Assembly (NCBI GenBank): GCA_003538975.1
Contig: DPQQ01000010.1
Coordinates: 300,758-313,354 of the forward strand
Reading direction: 5' to 3'
Length of the DNA: 12,597 bases
DNA from: Clostridiales bacterium
GTDB lineage: Bacteria > Bacillota > Clostridia > Christensenellales > Borkfalkiaceae
The translations under genes and the position numbers were made by a program. Position 1 is the first letter of the stretch, and each line of letters opens with the position of its first letter. The notes under the pieces were generated by a model, which saw nothing but the letters and a program-made list of their open reading frames with translations, was not told the DNA's origin and did no database searches. Of the stretch, positions 7,288 to 12,597 are shown in pieces.

Positions 7288-8694
7288 ATGAAAAAAATAA
7301 CAAACAAAGTTTTGTGGATTTTTGCGGTAGGACAGTTCGGCTGGAGCTTATTGTCGGGCATAATAAGCAGCTGGATGGTTTATTATTACACCGGCGAAAA
7401 CGCGGTTTTCGACTCGAATATAACGACCGCGCCTTTGTTTTTGGGACTCACGCTTTTCGGAATTATCACCGCTGTAGGAAGAATATTCGACGCGGTTACC
7501 GATCCGCTTATCGCAAGTTGGTCTGACAGAAGCAATTATAAAGGCGGCAGAAGAATACCGTTTATGAAGGTTATCGCCGTTCCTTTCGCCGTTATAACCG
7601 TAGGCGTGTTCTTGTTTCCGCAAACAAACAGCATTCCGCTTAACGACGTGATTTTGTTCGTAACGCTCATGTTGTTTTATCTGTTTATGACGATTTACTG
7701 CACGCCGTACAACGCGCTCATCGCCGAACTCGGCAATACGCAGCAAAACCGCATAAACGTTTCAACATACATTTCGTTTACCTATATAGCCGGATTTTCA
7801 GTCGCATACCTGCTCCCGAATATCGCCGGGCTTTTCGAATCGGCTTTGGGAAAGGCGAATTCGGTAAGAACGGCAATCGGTATACTTTGCCTTATTGCGG
7901 CGATAGCGATGCTTGTTCCGTCGTTTTTTATAAAGGAAAGGGAATATATTCAGTCGGAACCGGTAAAAACGAAAGCGTTTTCGTCGCTTTTCAAATCGTT
8001 TAAAAACGCGCAGTTTCGCCGTTTCGTATATTCCGACGTTATTTACTTCTTCGCGGTAACGCTTTTCCAGACAGGTCTTGCGTTTTATATCACGAGACTA
8101 ATGAAGGTCGACGCGGGCAATTCTTTCGTTTTAACCGTCGTAATGACCGTGGTAAGCTTATGCCTTTATCCGCTCGTCAACAAACTTGCGCCCAAGTTCG
8201 GCAAAAAAATACTCGTCATAATAGGATTTTTCGCTTACTCGGCGGTATTTTTAATCGCGTTCTTCTGCGGTAAAGGCATCGTATGGGGATATATCATAGC
8301 TGTTCTGGCGGGCGTTCCCATGGCGATACTCGGAATATTGCCGCAGGCGATAGTAGCGGACATAGCGGAAGCCGACGCGATAAAAACGGGCGAACAGAGA
8401 AGCGGCATGTTCTTCGCCGCGAGAACTTTCGCCATGAAGATGGGACAAGCTGTATCACTTTTAGTATTTACTTCCGTTACCGTATCGGGATCGGAATGGA
8501 GTTATCGTATAACGGCTATAATAGCGACGATCGCTTGTCTTGTCGGCGCGATATTGTTCTTTATGTATAACGAAAAGTCCGTTATGGAAGTAATAGAAAA
8601 GAACAACGCCGTCAATATCGAAACTCCGGACACTAAAGAAAACGAAGGAATTTCGCTTGTTTCCGAAAATGGCGAAGAGAATAAAAAAGAATAA
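7288..8694 (+). CDS. GPH-family (MFS_2) sodium/proton-linked transporter
   Basis: A 468-residue polytopic membrane protein with about 12 predicted helices, of the glycoside-pentoside-hexuronide:cation symporter family (MFS_2, melibiose-carrier fold). The diagnostic block is in the first half: GRIFDAVTDPLIASWSDRS (64-82) followed by GGRRIPFM (86-93), the family pattern of an Asp in helix 2 and a basic loop. NALIAELGNTQQNRINVSTY after helix 4 is also typical. The last ~35 residues form a hydrophilic, Glu-rich cytoplasmic tail. Substrate cannot be read from sequence: family members carry sugars and glycosides, but the wider family also contains lysolipid carriers, and the only neighbour in the operon is a lipase-type hydrolase with no glycosidase nearby. 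GGGGAG precedes the ATG at suitable spacing. The hydrolase follows after 60 bases with no terminator, so they are likely one operon. Confidence 0.85.
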   Translation: MKKITNKVLWIFAVGQFGWSLLSGIISSWMVYYYTGENAVFDSNITTAPLFLGLTLFGIITAVGRIFDAVTDPLIASWSDRSNYKGGRRIPFMKVIAVPFAVITVGVFLFPQTNSIPLNDVILFVTLMLFYLFMTIYCTPYNALIAELGNTQQNRINVSTYISFTYIAGFSVAYLLPNIAGLFESALGKANSVRTAIGILCLIAAIAMLVPSFFIKEREYIQSEPVKTKAFSSLFKSFKNAQFRRFVYSDVIYFFAVTLFQTGLAFYITRLMKVDAGNSFVLTVVMTVVSLCLYPLVNKLAPKFGKKILVIIGFFAYSAVFLIAFFCGKGIVWGYIIAVLAGVPMAILGILPQAIVADIAEADAIKTGEQRSGMFFAARTFAMKMGQAVSLLVFTSVTVSGSEWSYRITAIIATIACLVGAILFFMYNEKSVMEVIEKNNAVNIETPDTKENEGISLVSENGEENKKE

Positions 8695-8697
8695 GAC

Positions 8698-8740
8698 ATG
8701 GTAGCGTTTCGCCGATACAGGTTTAATATAACGTTGCCAT
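8698..8740 (+). other. RNA hairpin in the transporter-hydrolase spacer
   Basis: ATGGTAGCGTT (8698-8708) pairs over all 11 positions with AACGTTGCCAT (8730-8740) around a 21-base loop. Two of the pairs are G-U in the plus-strand RNA. It lies between the two genes, just upstream of the AAAAAGGA ribosome binding site of the hydrolase, and has no T run, so it is not a terminator. Confidence 0.55.
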
Positions 8741-8754
8741 AAAAAGGAATAAAA

Positions 8755-9714
8755 ATGAGAGATTTTTATATATCGGAACAAAATTATCTTGCGGATATGA
8801 AGGAAAAGGTTCTTCCTTTCATAAACTCTTTCCGTACGGAAGGCGTTTTTAAGGGATACGACGACAAGGATATACATTTCGTAAAATATATTATCGAAAA
8901 CCCAACCGCCGCCGTTATCATATCGCACGGTTTTACCGAATCGTCCGAAAAGTGGCACGAGCTCACGTATTATTTTTTAAAGAGCGGCTTTAACGTTTAC
9001 ATCATCGATCACAGGGGACACGGACTTTCTTACAGGGAAGTCAAAGATCTCACGCTTACGCATGTAAACGATTTTAACGAATATATCGAGGACTTCGAAA
9101 TCTTTTGCGATTACGTCGGTAAAGAAGAACGCGGCGATATTTATCTTTTCGCTCACTCCATGGGCGGTGCGATAGGCGCGCTGTTTATGGAAAAGAATCC
9201 GTGCTACTTTAAAAAGGCGGTTTTATCGTCCCCGATGATAGCTCCGTCATCCGGAAACGTTCCGTTTTTCTTAGGTAAATTCATTTTAGGTTCTGCGTGC
9301 GTTTTCGGACAGAGAAAGAAGCGGGCGTTTACTTCAAAACCGTATACGGGAGAAGAAAAGTTCGAAGATTCGTGCAAAACGAGCAAAGTAAGATTCGAAG
9401 AATACGATGCATTAAAAAGAGCGACGCCGTATCTTCAGAATTCCTGCATGACTTACGGCTGGGGACTCGAAGCGGTAAAGGTAAAAAACAAGATTTTGAA
9501 AGAAGGCGAACCCGAAAAGATAACGACAAAGCTTAAAATAGCTTCGGCAGAACTCGACGACGTAGTTCTTAATAAACCGCAGTTTGAGTTCGCGAGCAGA
9601 GTAAAGGATGCCGAAATAAGAACGTTTTCTGGTGCGAAGCATGAAATTTACGGTTCAAAAGACGAAGTCGCATTCCCGTATTTCGACTATATTCTGAACT
9701 TTTTCGAAGAATAG
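8755..9714 (+). CDS. Alpha/beta hydrolase, lysophospholipase/monoglyceride-lipase type
   Basis: A 319-residue cytosolic serine hydrolase of the Hydrolase_4 (serine aminopeptidase S33-like) family. The oxyanion-loop SHGFTES (57-63), IDHRGHGLS (84-92) and the nucleophile elbow AHSMGG (133-138; Ser135) are clear. The acid is Asp268 or Asp269 in SAELDDVV and the base is His296 in GAKHEIY. A lid region of mixed charge lies about 165-230. There is no signal peptide or membrane helix. The family includes PldB-like lysophospholipases, monoacylglycerol lipases and other acyl-ester hydrolases, so the substrate is uncertain. It is the second gene after a GPH transporter, which suggests it acts on the imported compound. 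AAAAAGGA precedes the ATG by a normal distance. A perfect-stem terminator follows 26 bases downstream. Confidence 0.85.
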   Translation: MRDFYISEQNYLADMKEKVLPFINSFRTEGVFKGYDDKDIHFVKYIIENPTAAVIISHGFTESSEKWHELTYYFLKSGFNVYIIDHRGHGLSYREVKDLTLTHVNDFNEYIEDFEIFCDYVGKEERGDIYLFAHSMGGAIGALFMEKNPCYFKKAVLSSPMIAPSSGNVPFFLGKFILGSACVFGQRKKRAFTSKPYTGEEKFEDSCKTSKVRFEEYDALKRATPYLQNSCMTYGWGLEAVKVKNKILKEGEPEKITTKLKIASAELDDVVLNKPQFEFASRVKDAEIRTFSGAKHEIYGSKDEVAFPYFDYILNFFEE

Positions 9715-9739
9715 AAGAAAAATAATATATTTTTTATAG

Positions 9740-9777
9740 TAAATATCCGGATACGCGTTACGCCGGATATTTATTTT
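9740..9777 (+). terminator. Intrinsic terminator after the hydrolase gene
   Basis: A perfect 11-base-pair stem, TAAATATCCGG with CCGGATATTTA, closes a 12-base loop and is followed by TTTT. It closes the transporter-hydrolase operon before the next promoter. Confidence 0.8.
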
Positions 9778-9787
9778 GATTATCGCA

Positions 9788-9816
9788 TTGACTATTTTTC
9801 GGATAAGTGCTAAAAT
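9788..9816 (+). promoter_or_regulatory. Extended -10 sigma-A promoter of the YcxB-like/lipoprotein pair
   Basis: TTGACT at 9788-9793 and TAAAAT at 9811-9816 with 17-base spacing, plus a TGC immediately before the -10 (extended -10). The leader would be about 30 bases. Confidence 0.7.
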
Positions 9817-9852
9817 AATAAGGTAATATCTTGTGATAATAAAGGGGGAGTT

Positions 9853-10368
9853 ATGATTATAAAAAACGTGACCGAATTTACCGATTCCGAAATGAGCGAA
9901 ATGCTTGCCGAAAGATATAAAAAACCAACGGCGTATTTAACTGTATTTTCGGTAATTTTCGGAATAGCCGCAATAATAACTTTTGTCCTTGACGCTTTCG
10001 AACTTATTCCGGGGTTCGTTCCCGATATATTTTTGTATCTTTTCCTTTTTTCTGTTATATTTGCGGTAACTCTCAGATCGCTGAAAAAGAGTTATAAAAA
10101 GATTAACTCCAATTTCGCCGGCAAAATCGTTTGCAATTATACTTTTTACGATGATTATTTTGAAGTAGAAACCTTTCTCGGCGGTCAGACCTCGCTTAAT
10201 AAAATCCGCTACGATTCTTTATACGACGTATCGGATTACGGTACGTACTTTCTTATTTATATCTCAAAAGTCAACGTGCACATATGCAAGTTCAGCGGGT
10301 TCGATATAGATGAGTTACCCATTGTAAAGGAAAAGTTATTATATTATTCGAGAAAATCAAAAAAATAA
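9853..10368 (+). CDS. Small two-helix membrane protein with YcxB-like C-terminal domain
   Basis: A 171-residue protein. Residues ~27-47 and ~57-75 are hydrophobic helices separated by a short turn (ELIPGFVPD), so both ends should face the same side, probably the cytoplasm. Residues ~92-150 form a beta-rich soluble domain starting YTFYDDYFEVET and resembling the YcxB-like domain of uncharacterised Bacillota membrane proteins; that family link is by pattern only. The function is unknown. AAAGGGGGAG precedes the ATG. The last codons are TCA AAA AAA TAA, so an A_AAA_AAA heptamer sits directly before the stop, and the signal sequence of the next gene overlaps this 3' end in the -1 frame. The two genes are likely translationally linked. 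Confidence 0.75.
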   Translation: MIIKNVTEFTDSEMSEMLAERYKKPTAYLTVFSVIFGIAAIITFVLDAFELIPGFVPDIFLYLFLFSVIFAVTLRSLKKSYKKINSNFAGKIVCNYTFYDDYFEVETFLGGQTSLNKIRYDSLYDVSDYGTYFLIYISKVNVHICKFSGFDIDELPIVKEKLLYYSRKSKK

Positions 10369-10400
10369 TCGCTTTACTAATTGCAACAGGATGTTTAATA
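10338..10400 (+). other. Unannotated 5' extension of the next gene encoding its lipoprotein signal
   Basis: In frame with the ATG at 10401, the sequence is open back to a TGA at 10311-10313. From the ATT at 10338 it encodes a short basic n-region (with KIKK), a hydrophobic core (IIALLIATGCLIMI) and the lipobox ITSC, whose Cys is residue 5 of the ATG-started protein. Purine-rich AAAGGA (10326-10331) lies 6 bases before ATT and 9 before ATA 10341. No ATG, GTG or TTG occurs in this stretch. Use of ATT or ATA as start is inferred from the signal-peptide shape and the ribosome binding site; -1 frameshifting from the upstream gene or a base error are alternatives. Confidence 0.65.
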
Positions 10401-11348
10401 ATGATTACTTCATGTAAAAAAAATAAAACGGACAATACAGACGCCGGAAATACTTCCGGAATATTTTCGGAAGTAGTAGAAACTCCCGATGACATCGGTT
10501 TTTTGAGAGAATTTAGAAATTTTATTTCGGAAAACGGATTTAACGTTTACGATATTTCGGTAATATCAGGTAGCCTTTCGGCAAGTGAAACGGTAACCGA
10601 AGCGAATCCGTGTCAAAATTCATATTCTGTCGCCAAAGCTTTTTGCGTCCACGCCGTAGGAATACTTTACGACAGAGGCGTAATCGATCTGAAAGAGAAA
10701 ATTACCGACATATTAAAAGACGATATTTATTATTCGTATGATGAAAGATGGGATAACGTTACGGTTCACGACGCTATGTCTCATATGATCGGTCTTAAAG
10801 AAGGTTTCTTGGATATCGATTGTCTCGACGCGACGGAATTCGGCGAGGATTATCTTAAATACATATTGGAAACGCCTTTCGAAACCGAACCTTGTACAAA
10901 ATACGTTTATACCGACGCGGCGTATTATCTGGTTGCGAGAATAGTCGAAAAAAAGACTGGCGAACCACTTGATAAGTTTTTGTATAAAGAACTTTTTTAT
11001 CCCGCAAAATTCAGAGAAGTCGCCTGGACGAAATGTCCTTTGGGACACGTCATCGGCGCGACCGGACTTTATATAAGATCGGAAGACGCCGTCAAACTCC
11101 CCGCTATATATTCGGGACAAGGAATATATAACGGCAGCCGTTACATTTCGGAGGACTGGGTGAAGATCGTTGAAGAGAATAATTACGAATTTTCTCCGGT
11201 AGAAGACACCGGATGGCGCAGTAAAGGCGGAATGAGGGGGCAGATGGTTATGTACTCGAGAGATAAAAACGTTGCAGTCGCCTGGCACGGATATTGTTGC
11301 GACAATAAAAAAATGACCGCTTTCGTAACCGATTATTTTAAGAATTAA
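10401..11348 (+). CDS. Serine beta-lactamase-fold hydrolase (class C/PBP4*-like), probable lipoprotein
   Basis: 315 residues from the first ATG. The beta-lactamase (Pfam Beta-lactamase, class C/PBP4*/EstB-like) motifs are the nucleophile S76-x-x-K79 in NSYSVAKAF, the second motif Y170-T-D172 where Tyr-x-Asn is usual, and a K275-G-G277 triad matching the K/H-x-G motif. VHDAMSHMIGL (122-132) is the family's conserved HLLSHTSGL-like segment. Members are D,D-peptidases, D-aminopeptidases or esterases; only some are true lactamases, so drug resistance should not be inferred. Starting at 10401 leaves Met-Ile-Thr-Ser-Cys with no hydrophobic core, but the open frame upstream supplies a complete lipoprotein signal ending in this Cys, so the mature protein is probably lipid-anchored outside the membrane. 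Its terminator region (11384-11427) is shared with the convergent gene. Confidence 0.85.
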   Translation: MITSCKKNKTDNTDAGNTSGIFSEVVETPDDIGFLREFRNFISENGFNVYDISVISGSLSASETVTEANPCQNSYSVAKAFCVHAVGILYDRGVIDLKEKITDILKDDIYYSYDERWDNVTVHDAMSHMIGLKEGFLDIDCLDATEFGEDYLKYILETPFETEPCTKYVYTDAAYYLVARIVEKKTGEPLDKFLYKELFYPAKFREVAWTKCPLGHVIGATGLYIRSEDAVKLPAIYSGQGIYNGSRYISEDWVKIVEENNYEFSPVEDTGWRSKGGMRGQMVMYSRDKNVAVAWHGYCCDNKKMTAFVTDYFKN

Positions 11349-11383
11349 AAAGTTATTTTATAAAAAGAAAATATAAATCGACA

Positions 11384-11427
11384 AATAAAAAAGCCGCCCG
11401 AAAGTTATGCAGAGCGACTTTTTTATT
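11384..11427 (-). terminator. Bidirectional terminator between convergent genes
   Basis: Arms 11384-11397 and 11414-11427 form a 14-base inverted repeat with A and T tracts on both sides. On the minus-strand RNA every position pairs (one U-G); on the plus strand that position is a C-A mismatch. It should therefore work best for the minus-strand gene while also stopping the lipoprotein transcript. Confidence 0.75.
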
Positions 11428-11441
11428 ATTGTGTTTTGGTT

Positions 11442-12597
11442 TTATTTTTTTGAAATTTCTTTAAGACATTCTTCTAAAACTTCGTTATAGCAAGAACATT
11501 TTTCCGAACCGTCGAAGCCCGTATCGTTACATTTTTTACACTTGTAAACGGGTGACAAGTCTTCCTTTGTCAAGCCGATGCCTGCAAGCATTTGTCCGAC
11601 CGTTGTTTCAAGCGTTTGCTTCTGAGCTTTAAGATCTTCGAGCTTTGATTTATCTCCGCCGAATTCCGACATGATGACGTCGATTTCGACTTCTTTGAGT
11701 TTTTGATAATTTTTCTTGAAGCCTGCTATTTTTTCCGCTTTTCTAAGGTTGTCTTCGGCTTTTTGGTTAGCGGCAATTCTTCTTTCGCCGTACTTTGCCG
11801 CAATCATTTCGGTGGTAACCTTGGGTGATACCTGTGTCGTCGAAACCATACCATTTGAGCTTTCGAGCGCCGCCGCTCCTTCTGCCGTATAGACGTTTTT
11901 GTTTTTCCAGTTTCCGAGAATTGCGTTCATGTACTGGACGGGAGAATTTTTGCCCACGGCTCGTTTTGCCGCTTCCAGGATCATATCGTCCGAAAAGTTC
12001 CACCCGCGCCATACCGAAAGGTTCGATCTGTCCCACGGCGTGACGTTTCTTTTTATTCCGACTTCCGAAAGAACCGCTTTTATAAATTCGTCGTCTTTTT
12101 CGAGCCTTAAAAAATATTCGGTCAGGGCGGGGTATGAGATGACGCCGTTTTTAAATAAAGTTTCGATGACGTTATTCATGTCTTCGAGAGAGTTTCTGCC
12201 TTGTTTGAAGCAGTAGTTCGCGATAAACAAAAGTCCGTCCTGCGTATATCCGTGGTCGAACCATTTCGACGTATAGTTTTCGACGACCGTGTCGATAACT
12301 TCAAAATAAAGGGAAAGAGCTTTTGCTACTTTTACGGAAGCGTCGTATAGTTCTCTCTTTTTGTTTACGTAAGATTTTATGTCTTCGACTCCGAAGCATT
12401 TAAGTCCGTAGAGTTCCATCATAAACGCGTCGAGTTTGTCGAAATTACCTTTTTTAAGAGAAGATGCCGCCGCAAGAACGGCCTCCATCGTGAACCCAAG
12501 CTCGTTTATCCATTTGTTGAGCTGTTTTATGTTTTCCATTTCGGGTTGTTTTTTAGAGTCCATTGCGGCGAGTATTTTTTCTATATCGGCAGTCTTC
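11442..12597 (-). CDS. DnaD-domain replication protein with C-terminal DnaC-like zinc motif (5' end cut by window)
   Basis: The frame is open to the right edge: in-frame Lys-Thr-Ala-Asp-Ile-Glu-Lys-Ile-Leu-Ala-Ala precedes the Met at 12563-12561, which has no ribosome binding site, so the real start is outside. Numbering from that Met, residues ~7-70 look like a first DnaD/DnaB_2-type unit (KWINELGFTMEAVLAAA) and ~75-226 like a second, ending in YMNAILGNWKNKNVYT, which matches the YxxxIxxxW DNA-binding motif of DnaD. Residues ~250-330 are charged helix, and 340-360 carry C342-x2-C345-N-D-T-G and C356-x-C358, a pattern like the N-terminal zinc module of clostridial DnaC/DnaI loaders. No AAA+ domain follows. 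The family acts in primosome assembly and helicase loading at replication origins. The C-terminal resemblance to DnaC is from memory of the family pattern. Confidence 0.85.
   Translation of the reverse strand, partial: KTADIEKILAAMDSKKQPEMENIKQLNKWINELGFTMEAVLAAASSLKKGNFDKLDAFMMELYGLKCFGVEDIKSYVNKKRELYDASVKVAKALSLYFEVIDTVVENYTSKWFDHGYTQDGLLFIANYCFKQGRNSLEDMNNVIETLFKNGVISYPALTEYFLRLEKDDEFIKAVLSEVGIKRNVTPWDRSNLSVWRGWNFSDDMILEAAKRAVGKNSPVQYMNAILGNWKNKNVYTAEGAAALESSNGMVSTTQVSPKVTTEMIAAKYGERRIAANQKAEDNLRKAEKIAGFKKNYQKLKEVEIDVIMSEFGGDKSKLEDLKAQKQTLETTVGQMLAGIGLTKEDLSPVYKCKKCNDTGFDGSEKCSCYNEVLEECLKEISKK

Noticed and set aside
8461..8958. 165-residue minus-strand open frame spanning the transporter end and hydrolase start
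   Set aside because: It overlaps two well-supported genes on the other strand and its composition looks like a frame shadow.
10713..11288. 191-residue minus-strand open frame
   Set aside because: It is entirely antisense to the motif-bearing serine hydrolase, with no ribosome binding site or recognisable domain.
10401..11348. Antibiotic-resistance beta-lactamase
   Set aside because: The fold and SxxK are present, but the Tyr-Thr-Asp motif and overall pattern fit the broad PBP4*/esterase-like group; resistance cannot be claimed.
12561..12563. Minus-strand ATG as the start of the DnaD protein
   Set aside because: The frame continues open and protein-like to the window edge, and no ribosome binding site precedes this ATG.
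1..12597. Mobile element, prophage, CRISPR or defence island
   Set aside because: No transposase, integrase, direct-repeat array, tRNA attachment site or nuclease/effector pair is visible; the genes are housekeeping and metabolic.

Overview
The window looks like a moderately low-GC, gut-type Clostridia (Bacillota) chromosome. The signs are RNase J, a TrmR/U32 tRNA-modification pair, a DnaD-family primosome protein, strong AAAGGAGG-type ribosome binding sites, sigma-A promoters and a trimeric NAD-linked [FeFe]-hydrogenase typical of strict anaerobic fermenters. I see no tRNA or rRNA, CRISPR array, insertion sequence or phage gene. Every gene reads as ordinary vertically inherited chromosome, and the species cannot be named from the sequence alone.

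Layout. (1) Positions 1-2601 form a plus-strand run of tightly spaced genes: the C-terminal part of RNase J (cut by the window start), a TrmR-type tRNA methyltransferase and a TrhP-type U32 protein, ended by an intrinsic terminator at 2635-2666. The last two fit successive steps of wobble-uridine modification (5-hydroxylation, then O-methylation). (2) A consensus sigma-A promoter (2731-2759) drives a three-gene hydrogenase operon, hydC-hydB-hydA (2822-6972), with an ATGA overlap between the first two. HydC and HydB carry the NADH/FMN/Fe-S diaphorase part and HydA carries the H-cluster, so the complex should couple NAD(H) and probably ferredoxin to H2. A 315-base gap follows with a strong terminator (7044-7083) and a second promoter. 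(3) A GPH/MFS_2 transporter and a cytosolic alpha/beta hydrolase of lysophospholipase/monoglyceride-lipase type (7288-9714) form a two-gene operon with a structured spacer, ended by a perfect-stem terminator at 9740-9777. (4) An extended -10 promoter drives a small two-helix YcxB-like membrane protein and a serine beta-lactamase-fold (class C/PBP4*-like) lipoprotein. The lipoprotein signal sequence overlaps the end of the upstream gene and has no ATG, GTG or TTG start. (5) A bidirectional terminator (11384-11427) separates these from a convergent minus-strand gene that runs off the right edge. It is a DnaD-domain replication protein whose C-terminus resembles the N-terminal zinc module of DnaC/DnaI helicase loaders.

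The observations most worth a second look are: the missing start of the beta-lactamase-fold lipoprotein, with an in-register A_AAA_AAA slippery heptamer one codon before the upstream stop; the DnaD protein fused to a DnaC-like zinc module with no AAA+ domain; a 19/20 match spanning the -35 region of the hydrogenase and transporter promoters; and the TSCSPGW form of the hydrogenase L1 motif. I do not see a clear new defence or mobile system here.
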